This document shows positions 1 to 7,048 of a stretch of DNA of 64,000 nt, in pieces. The notes under the pieces are model-generated. The model was not told the DNA's origin. It saw only the letters and a program-made list of their open reading frames with translations, and ran no database searches. The stretch is from UBA7702 sp040776805 (GTDB taxonomy: Bacteria; Bacillota; Dehalobacteriia; UBA7702): contig JAXGZS010000003.1 in the NCBI GenBank assembly GCA_040776805.1, forward strand, positions 62,001-126,000. Reading direction: 5' to 3'. Numbering within the stretch: the stretch's first letter is position 1; the number at the start of each line of letters is the position of its first letter. The translations under genes and the position numbers were made by a program.

Positions 1-1
1 C

Positions 2-802
2 CTCGATCTTGCCGCCGAGTGGGCAGGCTTTGAAACGGTTGGACAATGCGAATTTGCCGATTACCCAACTAAAATTCTCGAAAAGCACTGGCCGGACGTA
101 CCGAGATGGAGAGATATACGAACTTTAACAAAGGAGAGCTTTTATGAAAGAACAGGATTGCGAACAGTTGACATTATTTCAGGAGGATTCCCCTGTCAGC
201 CCTTTTCCGTGGCTGGAAAGCAAAAAGGTAAAGGGGACGATCGTTACCTCTGGCCGGAAATGCTCCGAGTTATCCGAGAGCTTGCGCCGCGTTGGGTTAT
301 CGGTGAAAACGTACCTGGAATCCTCAAGATTGCCGGGCGAACAGTTTGTGAGGACTTGGAGCGTGAGGGATACGCTGTCGCCGTTTTTAATTTTGAAGCT
401 GCGGCTGTCGGAGCGCCGCACCGACGGGAACGGGTGTTCTTCGCAGGCGAAAGCAAACGGGGTGATGTGGCACACTCCAAGAGCAGTGATGCCAATAGAA
501 ACCCCGGAAAACTTTCGGAAAAGAATGAACAGCAAACGACCGAACGACAGAAAAAATGGTTATCCGAATCTTGCGGTTCAGGTGATGTGGCCAACGCCCC
601 GGGAATTTTGTCACAAGGACAGCACAACCGACAGGGGCAAGTCGAACCTGGGAGAGAAAGTTGGTGGTCAACTGAACCCGACGTGGGTCGAGTGGCTCAT
701 GGGGTTCCCAACCGGGTGGACAGACTTAAAGGATTAGGTAATGCCGTGGTGCCGCAACAGGCGTATCCGATATTTGCGGCGATTGCGGAGATCGAAGAAT
801 GA
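2..802 (+). CDS. DNA (cytosine-5) methyltransferase, 5' end cut by window
   Basis: The frame is open from base 2, so the N-terminal SAM-binding part lies left of the window. It transfers a methyl group from SAM to C5 of cytosine in DNA, in phage typically to shield the genome from host restriction. Visible family motifs are GGFPCQPFS (motif IV, catalytic Cys), GENVPG (motif VI), GAPHRRERVF (motif VIII) and RLKGLGNAVVPQQ (motif X). The segment between VIII and X is short and repetitive and probably contains target recognition. It opens the rightward early operon and its TGA overlaps the next ATG. The whole second half is also open in another frame (144-737). Family assignment is firm; the target site is unknown. 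Confidence 0.93.
   Translation, partial: LDLAAEWAGFETVGQCEFADYPTKILEKHWPDVPRWRDIRTLTKESFYERTGLRTVDIISGGFPCQPFSVAGKQKGKGDDRYLWPEMLRVIRELAPRWVIGENVPGILKIAGRTVCEDLEREGYAVAVFNFEAAAVGAPHRRERVFFAGESKRGDVAHSKSSDANRNPGKLSEKNEQQTTERQKKWLSESCGSGDVANAPGILSQGQHNRQGQVEPGRESWWSTEPDVGRVAHGVPNRVDRLKGLGNAVVPQQAYPIFAAIAEIEE
144..737 (+). CDS. Overlapping out-of-frame gene inside the methyltransferase
   Basis: A 197-codon frame runs entirely within the methyltransferase gene. Its ATG has its own well-placed AAAGGAG eight bases upstream. From memory, proteins with a LTLF-rich start, short TP(T/R) repeats (here WHTPRAVMP and WPTPREF) and a C-terminal NPTWVEWLMGFPTGWTDL block recur in phage gene sets. In this gene those repeats coincide with the GDVA repeats of the methyltransferase frame. 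That suggests a conserved double-coding arrangement rather than chance. No function is known to me. The alternative is an artefact of constrained codon choice in the methyltransferase. Expression is not proven. Confidence 0.5.
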   Translation: MKEQDCEQLTLFQEDSPVSPFPWLESKKVKGTIVTSGRKCSELSESLRRVGLSVKTYLESSRLPGEQFVRTWSVRDTLSPFLILKLRLSERRTDGNGCSSQAKANGVMWHTPRAVMPIETPENFRKRMNSKRPNDRKNGYPNLAVQVMWPTPREFCHKDSTTDRGKSNLGEKVGGQLNPTWVEWLMGFPTGWTDLKD

Positions 803-1011
803 TCAAAAGTAACGGATGGGAATACGAAACGGCAACACTACCGGAGCAAAAAATAGATTTTCCCAAAGGTGAGCGCAAGTGCATGTATTGCCCATACCTT
901 AACGAGTATCCCTGGCACCGTTGTACCTGTGCTATCACAAAGGAAATCATACCCCACGAAGAGTCGATGATTGGGGCAGATTGCCCCCTTAAATTCGATG
1001 AATTATTTTAA
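799..1011 (+). CDS. Small Cys-rich phage protein
   Basis: A 70-residue protein whose ATG overlaps the methyltransferase stop (ATGA), pointing to translational coupling. It carries a CMYC pair followed by HRCTC and a later Cys, a pattern that could hold one zinc ion. I do not recognise the family. It sits between the methyltransferase and the recombination ATPase in the early operon. Confidence 0.7.
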   Translation: MIKSNGWEYETATLPEQKIDFPKGERKCMYCPYLNEYPWHRCTCAITKEIIPHEESMIGADCPLKFDELF

Positions 1012-1027
1012 GAAAGGAAATATATCA

Positions 1028-1669
1028 ATGAGCAAAGTTATCGCCATTATGGGCGAATCAGGAAGCGGCAAGACGACTTCCATGAGAAATCTTGACCCAG
1101 CCAGCACCTACTACATTGACGCCGACCGGAAGGGGTTATCCTGGAAGGGTTGGCGCGACCAGTACAACACCGAAAATAAAAACTATTACAATGGCACCGA
1201 TATTAACCTAATTAAAACGATCCTTTCCGGCATATCGGAAAAACGCCCGGAAATCAAACACATCATCATTGACACGATGAACGGCATCATGGTAGCTGAC
1301 GAAATGCGCAGAGCGAAGGAAAAGGGGTACGACAAATGGATTGACCTCGCCCAATGCGTATGGGATTTGATGGACGGCTTCTACGATTACCGCGATGATC
1401 TATGGATTATTCCGATTTTCCATACACAGACCGAGCGTGACGACAGCGGCTACGCCTTTACGCATATTAAAACAAGTGGTCGCAAGTTGGAAAAGATCAC
1501 GCCGGAAAGCAAATTGACAACGGTATTGTGCGCAAAGTGCAACAGTGGTAAGTACGTGTTTGAAACACAGTCTCAAAATAGTACGGCAAAAACGCCGATG
1601 GGTGCAATCGAAGAATTTGAAATTGATAACGATATTACGAAAGCAATCAAAGCATTGGAGGAGTTTTAA
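1028..1669 (+). CDS. AAA/RecA-like phage recombination ATPase (Sak4-like)
   Basis: 213 residues. Walker A is GESGSGKTT at residues 8-16 and a Walker B-like HIIIDTMN lies near residue 80, followed by a conserved HTQ sensor-like motif. Phage proteins of this AAA_24/Sak4 type are small RecA-like ATPases that work with a phage SSB in single-strand annealing. The SSB-like gene begins three bases downstream, which fits that partnership. The ATG at 1028 was chosen over an upstream frame start at 971 because AAGAAAGGAA precedes it and the protein then begins directly at the P-loop strand. Confidence 0.8.
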   Translation: MSKVIAIMGESGSGKTTSMRNLDPASTYYIDADRKGLSWKGWRDQYNTENKNYYNGTDINLIKTILSGISEKRPEIKHIIIDTMNGIMVADEMRRAKEKGYDKWIDLAQCVWDLMDGFYDYRDDLWIIPIFHTQTERDDSGYAFTHIKTSGRKLEKITPESKLTTVLCAKCNSGKYVFETQSQNSTAKTPMGAIEEFEIDNDITKAIKALEEF

Positions 1670-1671
1670 AA

Positions 1672-2223
1672 ATGAAAAAACCGGATGGATACGACGACGC
1701 ACAGACCTTTGACGGCAATTTTCCCCAGCTTGAACTTGGCGGCCATGTATGCGTAATCAAAGATGCCCAGGAGGGCGAGACGAGCAATTATAACCCGTGC
1801 TTGCGCCTATACCTCGATATCGCGGAAGGGCCTCAAAAAGACTTTTTCGCAAAGAAATATCAAAACGACAAACAGCGTCGGGAGGACGCGAAATGGGGCT
1901 GCATCTTTACGCAGCTTACCGAAGGCAATAGCCTGCCTTATTTTAAAGGGATGATTTCCGCCGTGAATAAAAGCAATCCCGGATACGACTTTGAAAGCAC
2001 CTTCGACGAAAAAACCCTTTGCGGCAAATACATTGGCGGCATTTTCGGGAGAGAGCAATACAGAAAGAGCGACGGCACGACGGGGTGGGCGACAAAGTGC
2101 AGGCAAATAAGAAGCGTAGACGCCATTCGCGAGGGTGTTCCCGTACCGGAGGATAAACTCCTTGACGGCGGCAGCTTGAACCCTTACGGCGAAATGACGC
2201 CTCCCGACGAAATTCCGTTTTAA
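1672..2223 (+). CDS. Phage single-stranded DNA-binding-type protein (DUF669-like)
   Basis: 183 residues, immediately downstream of the Sak4-like ATPase with GGAGG overlapping that gene's end. The N-terminal two thirds looks like the compact phage DUF669/SSB-like fold. The C terminus ends TPPDEIPF, which closely mimics the acidic DDDIPF tip that bacterial SSB uses to recruit replication and repair proteins. I infer that it coats ssDNA during phage recombination and replication. Naming rests on neighbourhood plus the tail motif. Confidence 0.75.
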   Translation: MKKPDGYDDAQTFDGNFPQLELGGHVCVIKDAQEGETSNYNPCLRLYLDIAEGPQKDFFAKKYQNDKQRREDAKWGCIFTQLTEGNSLPYFKGMISAVNKSNPGYDFESTFDEKTLCGKYIGGIFGREQYRKSDGTTGWATKCRQIRSVDAIREGVPVPEDKLLDGGSLNPYGEMTPPDEIPF

Positions 2224-2355
2224 TCAGTCAAACCGATTCGCTGGGGACGGCAGCGAAAATAAAATAACTTTATGGCGCAATGGATATCGCAGTCCAGTTT
2301 CTTCTTTTGGTAAGCGCGGCACCGTCCACCGCGCAAACCATACTGAGGTGATGTA

Positions 2356-2565
2356 ATGGATTTAAAAGATGTCAAAAATGGCAGTAATTATGAGTCAATA
2401 CAAAACAGCCGTAACCTCGATGTCATCATGACAAAACAATACTGGGAAACCGGAAAGGTAAAAGTTGTTGACACACATAATGGGTCGTGGCTTGAAGCCA
2501 AAGTTAACGGCAGCATATTGTTAAACGTGAGTCATATAAAGATACCGAAAATGGAGCGTAAATAA
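2356..2565 (+). CDS. Small hypothetical phage protein
   Basis: 69 residues, starting at an ATG preceded by GAGGTGATGTA. It is basic at the end and rich in Asn, Lys and Val, with a short SH3-like strand pattern (KVKVVDTHNGSWLEAKV). The family is not recognised. Its TAA overlaps the ATG of the replication gene. The 132 bases upstream hold no gene, only a weak GGACGG/CCGTCC inverted pair (2245-2250 and 2322-2327). Confidence 0.6.
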   Translation: MDLKDVKNGSNYESIQNSRNLDVIMTKQYWETGKVKVVDTHNGSWLEAKVNGSILLNVSHIKIPKMERK

Positions 2566-3263
2566 TGGCAAAGAAAAAGTCGCCGATCTTAATAGACAAA
2601 TACGAAAAAATCATTGCCGAAATGGATGGCGAAGATGTTAAGCAAATTATTCTTGCGATTTATGCGTATAACCGTTGCGAAGACAAGGCGGGGTTTTCCT
2701 TTGATTTCACGACAGCAACCGCAAAAATGATCTTTATGGCAATGCAAAATGACTATGATTCCATTGAAAAATATAAAGAACGCCAGCGTGAGCATGGTGC
2801 AAGGGGAGGAAACCCAACCCTTAACCAACCCTTAAGCGACCCTTATCCTACCCTTAAGGGTACCTTAACCCAGCCTTATCCTAAGGGTAAGGATAAGGAT
2901 AAGGATAAGGATAATTTAAAGAAAGATACCCCTATCGGGGTATCCAAAGAAAAACCCGCAAAAGCGGAGCCTGTTCGCCACAAATACGGCGAATACGAAA
3001 ACGTTATGCTCACGGACGAGCAATACGAAGAGCTTAAAGATAAATTCCCCTCTGATTACAAGGAGCGCATAGAGCGATTAAGCGAATACATGTCCTCCAC
3101 GGGCAAGGTGTATAAAAACCATTTAACCACCATAAAAGTCTGGGCCAGGATGGAAAAGGAGCGGGGCAAACCAGCGCCTGGACGCGCGAGAGCAGCACCC
3201 AACCGTAGCTTTCGCAGTGGACAAGAGGATATTTATTCAGACGATATCTACGAGGTGTTTTGA
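2565..3263 (+). CDS. Phage replication organiser (DUF6291/DnaD-like)
   Basis: 232 residues. An N-terminal helical domain (IDKYEKIIAEMDGEDVKQIILAI) resembles DUF6291-type phage replication proteins. A low-complexity linker near residues 84-118 has PTL/PYP and KDKDKD repeats. A C-terminal domain (EYENVMLTDEQYEEL to HLTTIKVWARME) is typical of initiators that sit beside a DnaC loader. The helicase-loader gene follows with one base of overlap. The linker's DNA is an ordered array of 11-bp repeats, so the gene may contain its own origin, as lambda O does. I infer origin binding and loader recruitment. Confidence 0.75.
   Translation: MAKKKSPILIDKYEKIIAEMDGEDVKQIILAIYAYNRCEDKAGFSFDFTTATAKMIFMAMQNDYDSIEKYKERQREHGARGGNPTLNQPLSDPYPTLKGTLTQPYPKGKDKDKDKDNLKKDTPIGVSKEKPAKAEPVRHKYGEYENVMLTDEQYEELKDKFPSDYKERIERLSEYMSSTGKVYKNHLTTIKVWARMEKERGKPAPGRARAAPNRSFRSGQEDIYSDDIYEVF
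2817..2912 (+). repeat. Iteron-like array in replication gene, candidate phage origin
   Basis: Four exact ACCCTTA units start at 2817, 2828, 2839 and 2850, every 11 bp. Two degenerate copies keep the same phase (TACCTTA at 2861, AGCCTTA at 2872). A reverse-oriented TAAGGGT (2882-2888) and four AAGGAT 6-mers follow to 2912, then an AT-rich stretch. One helical turn per unit is what a protein binding one face of DNA would need. Lambda-type phages place origin iterons inside the initiator gene. Binding is inferred, not shown. Confidence 0.55.
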
Positions 3264-3961
3264 TGAAAACTTGTAAAAAATGTGGAGGTAGCGGCTACTG
3301 GTTTGAGGGCAATACGATGATTGTCTGCACATGCACACAAAAGCATTGGCTTGCCAGCAAAAAAGAATCCTTGGGAATTACGCCACACATGACAAAACAG
3401 ACGTTAGAATCGTTTGACCTGTCCTTTTACACCGGAGAACGCAAGAAAGCGGCGCAAACCGCCCTACACGCATCAAGGGAGTTTGCAAGGAAGTACCTTG
3501 CAGGTGAGAATCCCGACGGCATGATCTTTCTTGGCTCCGTCGGTAGTGGAAAAACATATCTTGCCTCGGCGATCATCGGAAAGCTCATCGATAATAAGGT
3601 CGACGCGAAAATGATTTTACTGCACGACTTTCTTGACGAACTGCGAGAAGCTGTAAGAAATGATTCACCGCAGCGCCTCCTCGACCGGGTAAAGGTCTAT
3701 CCCGTATTGGCCATTGACGACTTGGGCGCGGATAGCAATACGGATTTTGCGGTAAATGCGGTATTCAGCCTCTTAAACCACCGGCTTAACTACGAATTAC
3801 CAACCATTGTTACAACCAATTTGTCATTTAAGCAAATCGAGGAGGTGTACGGGTCAAGGATTTGTTCCCGTTTAACGGAAATGTGCCGGTTTTACCAACT
3901 TAATGGCGACGGGGATATTCGCATAAAAAAGAGGATTAAAGCGAGGACGACAAATGAGTAA
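3263..3961 (+). CDS. DnaC-like replicative helicase loader
   Basis: 232 residues starting at ATG 3263, which overlaps the previous TGA. An N-terminal zinc knuckle (CKKCGGSGYW...CTCTQ) precedes an AAA+ domain with Walker A GSVGSGKT, Walker B LAIDDLG and the sensor I segment PTIVTTNLS. An arginine-finger-like SRICSRL follows. This is the IstB/DnaC class that opens and loads host DnaB helicase at an origin. Its place after the putative initiator supports a complete phage replication-start module. Confidence 0.9.
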   Translation: MKTCKKCGGSGYWFEGNTMIVCTCTQKHWLASKKESLGITPHMTKQTLESFDLSFYTGERKKAAQTALHASREFARKYLAGENPDGMIFLGSVGSGKTYLASAIIGKLIDNKVDAKMILLHDFLDELREAVRNDSPQRLLDRVKVYPVLAIDDLGADSNTDFAVNAVFSLLNHRLNYELPTIVTTNLSFKQIEEVYGSRICSRLTEMCRFYQLNGDGDIRIKKRIKARTTNE

Positions 3962-4367
3962 AAATAAAATAGTGAAGTGCGTGGAAACAGGAGAATATTT
4001 CCCCTCCCTGCGCCGGGCGGCGGAAAAGATGTTTCCGGGAAAACATGTTGGCTCCTTTAGAAAGATTGTTGCGAAGGGAAGGCCATACAAAGGATATCAT
4101 TTTAAAATTGTGCCGCAGAGCGACAACGACGCGATACTCCGCAATAAAGATTCAATCTGTTTTGTGTGCAAAAACACAAACGCAAGCCGCTGCTCGTGGT
4201 TTAACCCGGACAATCCCCAGCCTGTAAAGGGATGGACGGCGACAAAAAAGAAGCTGAAAGGCGACGGTAAGGGGGCGGTTAACGGAAAAATCGACAGCTA
4301 CGTTGTTAGAAAATGTCCAAACTTCGCAAAAGAAGATTGGTATCGGTGGGAGGTAAACAATGATTAA
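3954..4367 (+). CDS. Small phage protein with NUMOD-like start and Cys cluster
   Basis: 137 residues overlapping the loader gene by 8 bases. The first ~45 residues (VKCVETGEYFPSLRRAAEKMF to GYHFKIV) resemble the NUMOD/IENR-type DNA-binding repeat found next to homing nucleases. The second half has CFVCKN, CSW and CPNF, which could bind zinc. No nuclease active site is visible, so I infer only nucleic acid binding. The exact function is unknown. Confidence 0.6.
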   Translation: MSKNKIVKCVETGEYFPSLRRAAEKMFPGKHVGSFRKIVAKGRPYKGYHFKIVPQSDNDAILRNKDSICFVCKNTNASRCSWFNPDNPQPVKGWTATKKKLKGDGKGAVNGKIDSYVVRKCPNFAKEDWYRWEVNND

Positions 4368-4719
4368 AGACAGCGGCACGCGCAGAGAGTTTGAAACCGG
4401 CGCGGTACGCGACATACAGGAAGGTAAAGGTAGATGCGATTTATTGCCGCCTAACGCAATCCTACGACTGGCAAAGCACTTCGAGGCAGGCTGCCTCAAA
4501 TACGGTGACAGAAACTGGGAAAAGGGAATCCCGATGCACAGCTTTATCGACTCGGCCATTCGTCATACCTTGCGCTACTTGGCCGGAGAAAGCGATGAAG
4601 ACCATCTTTGCGCCGCCGCGTGGAACTTAATGTGCGCCATGGAAACGGAAATAGTGAGGCCGCAAATGCAGGATATCCCATCAAGAATGGAAACGGAGGA
4701 TAAACATGAAACTGATTGA
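4360..4719 (+). CDS. dATP/dGTP diphosphohydrolase-domain protein (DUF5664)
   Basis: 119 residues. The family pattern is clear: SGTRREFETGAVRD, then GKGRCDLLPPNA, KYGDRNWEKG, SAIRHTLRYLAG and DEDHLCAAAWN, with the acidic and His residues expected of an all-alpha MazG-like NTP pyrophosphohydrolase. Relatives hydrolyse purine dNTPs, and some phages use such enzymes to reshape nucleotide pools. No PurZ- or DpoZ-type gene is visible here, so I do not infer a modified-base genome. It overlaps its neighbours on both sides in the early operon. Confidence 0.85.
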   Translation: MIKDSGTRREFETGAVRDIQEGKGRCDLLPPNAILRLAKHFEAGCLKYGDRNWEKGIPMHSFIDSAIRHTLRYLAGESDEDHLCAAAWNLMCAMETEIVRPQMQDIPSRMETEDKHETD

Positions 4720-5104
4720 AAAAGTAAACGCCTACAAAGTCCTAAGGGAAATGATAAAGGAAGAATGGCCCTTCGAGTTTGCCTACAAAATAACGCAGCT
4801 AATGCGCTTCCTCGAACCGGAATATCAATTCTTTTCCGAGGAGGAAATGAAACTTGTCGCCGCCTATGGAAAAAAAGACGAAGACGGCAAAATCGCCTTG
4901 GACGCCGACGGTTCCTTTAACTTCGCCGACGAAGAAAATATGCGCACATACTTGCGGAGGATAAAAGAACTAAAAGACACGGAAATGGACGTCGAGGATG
5001 AGCCGAGAATAAGCGTATCGCCGCCGGGATTTATCAAAGGCGAATGGCTTGCCGCGATTGAGCCGTTCTTCGACTTTGATGAATACGGGGAGAAAATGGG
5101 ATGA
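4706..5104 (+). CDS. Hypothetical phage protein, DUF1617-like
   Basis: 132 residues, acidic and helical at the start. The layout (N-terminal helices, then YGKKDEDGKIALDADGSFNFADEENMRTYLRRIKEL in pieces, then a short beta tail) resembles DUF1617 phage proteins, which are of unknown function. It overlaps both neighbours by a few bases. No catalytic motif is evident. Confidence 0.6.
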   Translation: MKLIEKVNAYKVLREMIKEEWPFEFAYKITQLMRFLEPEYQFFSEEEMKLVAAYGKKDEDGKIALDADGSFNFADEENMRTYLRRIKELKDTEMDVEDEPRISVSPPGFIKGEWLAAIEPFFDFDEYGEKMG

Positions 5105-5736
5105 ATGACTACGAATTCACGTTTATGCAGGACGTAAAAGAGAAAAAACTTGCCGCTACGGGTGCCAGGCATCGGGCAACCCGTGGCAAAAAGTCCTTTG
5201 CCGTCCACAACCAATCTGATTATTTAACAAAAAAGGAGGTAAGAGCCATGAGTGGCGCAGTACGCGAATTCAATCTAAATAAGCCGATGCGCTGGAACCA
5301 GTACCAGTTGTTGGAAAATTCCTCAAAGGAATTATACCTGAAATCGCTGGTAGAAGAATATGGCGTAAAGGCTCCAGGAATCGCCAAAATGTTCGGGGTA
5401 TCGAGTGCGACGGCACGCAACGAACTTGCTAAATACGGCCTGGTGGGAAAGCATGGGGTGCGGCAGAGCAAAGATGCCACCACGCGCTGGGAACGGTTTT
5501 TAAGCGGGGATGAATCGCAGCCCGATACTGAAGCGCCCATAAACAAGCCTGAACCTGTTTACGACACGGCAGCGGTTTATGAACCGAAGCAAGCACAGGA
5601 ACAGGGAGCCTCATGGTACGCAAAAATGGAACTGGTCGGCACCAGCAAGGAGAGAGTCATTACCGACCTGTGCGCCATTATCGACCGCGTTGAAGGATAT
5701 GGAAAATTATATAAAATTACATTGGAGGTAGAATAA
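5101..5736 (+). CDS. Phage protein with helix-turn-helix
   Basis: 211 residues. Residues ~75-113 form a helix-turn-helix of the resolvase/Sigma-like type (EEYGVKAPGIAKMFGVSSATARNEL). The middle is a flexible linker and the C-terminal ~45 residues look like a small alpha/beta domain (SWYAKMELVGTSKERVITDL). It is likely a phage DNA-binding regulator, but the family is not recognised and the target is unknown. ATG 5101 overlaps the preceding TGA. Confidence 0.65.
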   Translation: MNDYEFTFMQDVKEKKLAATGARHRATRGKKSFAVHNQSDYLTKKEVRAMSGAVREFNLNKPMRWNQYQLLENSSKELYLKSLVEEYGVKAPGIAKMFGVSSATARNELAKYGLVGKHGVRQSKDATTRWERFLSGDESQPDTEAPINKPEPVYDTAAVYEPKQAQEQGASWYAKMELVGTSKERVITDLCAIIDRVEGYGKLYKITLEVE

Positions 5737-5982
5737 ATGGCTTTTAGAACAGCACCAACCATGTGCGAAAAATGTACCAACCCAACGAAAGCAAAAATGG
5801 AAGTGTGTGGCCCCGAAACAAAAATGAAGCCGGTGGTGACCTATATTTGCGACAACGAGGATTGCGACGTAAAACGATCTGAAAAATTGATTGAAGAAAT
5901 CAAGAAACGGGCTGCGGAACCGAAGCCGAAGAAGGCAGCGGCTAAGAAACCGACCGCGAAAAAGGCGGGGGCGAAGAAATGA
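5737..5982 (+). CDS. Small zinc-knuckle protein with Lys/Ala tail
   Basis: 81 residues. CEKC and a later CDNEDCDV form a likely zinc site. The last ~30 residues are a histone-like KKAAAKK/KKAGAKK tail expected to bind nucleic acid nonspecifically. A GGAGG lies just before the ATG, inside the end of the upstream gene. The function is unknown. Confidence 0.65.
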   Translation: MAFRTAPTMCEKCTNPTKAKMEVCGPETKMKPVVTYICDNEDCDVKRSEKLIEEIKKRAAEPKPKKAAAKKPTAKKAGAKK

Positions 5983-6272
5983 CGGACAAAACCATAACGC
6001 TTTCTAAATCCAAACATTTTGTGGGATTGACAGAAAAAGGGGAAGGGAAGGAACCCGGCGAAGAGTCGCCGCCGCCACTTTTGATTGAGCTTGTACCGTT
6101 TAAATGGTTCTCGTTAGCTTTGGACGATCTGCGTCAGTTTTGTTCTACGTGTAGATATCACAAAAAGTCGAGGAAGGACAAGAATTCACCATGTTACGAT
6201 TGCTGGGATCGTAAAAATCATCCAAATTGGGTATGGAAAATAGACACGAATAAGGGGAAGTATGATGATTGA
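5979..6272 (+). CDS. Small Cys-rich hypothetical phage protein
   Basis: 97 residues overlapping the previous gene by 4 bases. The C-terminal half has CSTCRYH followed by CYDCWD, a likely zinc-binding pair of knuckles, and ends WVWKIDT. The N-terminal part is Glu/Pro-rich. The family is not recognised. Confidence 0.6.
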   Translation: MTDKTITLSKSKHFVGLTEKGEGKEPGEESPPPLLIELVPFKWFSLALDDLRQFCSTCRYHKKSRKDKNSPCYDCWDRKNHPNWVWKIDTNKGKYDD

Positions 6273-6549
6273 TTTAAACAAGCCGAGGTTGACGGAAAAA
6301 GGGAACAAATACGAATTGTTATTTGGGAACGAACCGCTATATGCAAGACTTCAAGAACTCGAAAACGCCATCGAAGACTGGGGGCTTGCGCCGGTGGTGC
6401 ATGGACGATGGATTTTCGATAATGAGTATTGTCTTCCAAAATGTTCCGTCTGCGGCAGTCGTTGTCATTCTGGTCAATGGGCTGGAGAAAATTGTTATTG
6501 TGGTAAATGCGGCGCAAAGATGGGCGGAAAGGACGGTAAAGAAGAATGA
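6265..6549 (+). CDS. Zinc-ribbon phage protein
   Basis: 94 residues. The APVVHGRW motif followed by CSVCGSRC and CYCGKCGAKM is a familiar phage arrangement: a short strand-turn then a four-Cys zinc ribbon. Two ATGs lie three bases apart at 6262 and 6265; the second has better spacing from AAGGGGAAG. The role is unknown. It overlaps the upstream gene by 8 bases and the downstream one by 4. Confidence 0.65.
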   Translation: MIDLNKPRLTEKGNKYELLFGNEPLYARLQELENAIEDWGLAPVVHGRWIFDNEYCLPKCSVCGSRCHSGQWAGENCYCGKCGAKMGGKDGKEE

Positions 6550-6701
6550 AAAATGAAAACCCTTGTTTATATTGCGATTGTTATGATGCTGATATGGAAG
6601 GTTGCACAATGCCATGCGTTGATCGTGGATATGCTTGCCAGTTAGAAACGGACAATAAAATGATTGACGATTATTTTGATAAAAAGGACGGTGAGGAATA
6701 A
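6546..6701 (+). CDS. Tiny Cys-rich protein (51 aa)
   Basis: ATG at 6546 overlaps the preceding TGA. The product begins MKNENPCLYCDC and has seven Cys in its first 35 residues (CLYCDC, GCTMPC, YACQ), then an acidic tail. This looks like a metal-binding microprotein of the kind common in this operon. A competing frame from ATG 6553 encodes a short hydrophobic peptide and is judged less likely. Its TAA overlaps the inferred start of the resolvase gene. Confidence 0.55.
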   Translation: MKNENPCLYCDCYDADMEGCTMPCVDRGYACQLETDNKMIDDYFDKKDGEE

Positions 6702-7048
6702 TCGCTAAGAAAATCAATAGTAGGCAAAAGGGGGCGGCGGGAGAAAGGGAAATAGCAAAAATATTGCGCGAAAAAGGATATCTCGATGCCCGGCGTGGAC
6801 AGCAATACTGCGGCGCAAACGGTGACGCTGATGTCGTTGGCTTACCGGGATACCATGTCGAGGTTAAAAGGGTAGAGCGCCTTGAACTTGACAAGGCAAT
6901 GGAGCAGGCTGTAAGCGACAGTAAAAAGGGGGAGATACCTGTTGTCTTTCATCGGAAAAGCCGCACAAAGTGGAAGGCCATACTTTTTCTTGATGATTTT
7001 TTACAATTAAATGGAGGTGCTTGCCCTAATGAGGATAACACAGAGTGA
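6701..7048 (+). CDS. PD-(D/E)XK nuclease, Holliday-junction-resolvase-like, unusual start
   Basis: The reading frame is open from 6695, after a TGA, and codes AKKINSRQKGAAGEREIAKIL. That includes the GERE helix whose Glu is conserved in resolvase-type nucleases. It continues to GDADVVGLPG and HVEVKRVERL, the D and ExK of the active site. No ATG, GTG or TTG precedes this conserved segment. The best start is ATC at 6701 (or ATA 6698), 3-6 bases after GGTGAGGA. Starting at TTG 6764 would remove the catalytic helix. So the enzyme is recognisable, but its start codon is non-canonical or mutated. It would process branched DNA before packaging. Confidence 0.7.
   Translation: MAKKINSRQKGAAGEREIAKILREKGYLDARRGQQYCGANGDADVVGLPGYHVEVKRVERLELDKAMEQAVSDSKKGEIPVVFHRKSRTKWKAILFLDDFLQLNGGACPNEDNTE

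Noticed and set aside
2881..2912. CRISPR or telomere-type repeat reading of the GGATAA units
   Set aside because: Units are 6 bp without spacers and lie inside a coding linker; no CRISPR array or cas gene is present anywhere in the window.
4360..4719. Z-genome (2-aminoadenine) phage
   Set aside because: The DUF5664 domain alone is common. No PurZ, DpoZ or DatZ-type companion is visible in the window.
6553..6645. Short hydrophobic peptide frame from ATG 6553
   Set aside because: Overlapped by the Cys-rich 51-residue frame, whose start is coupled to the preceding stop and whose end is coupled to the resolvase.
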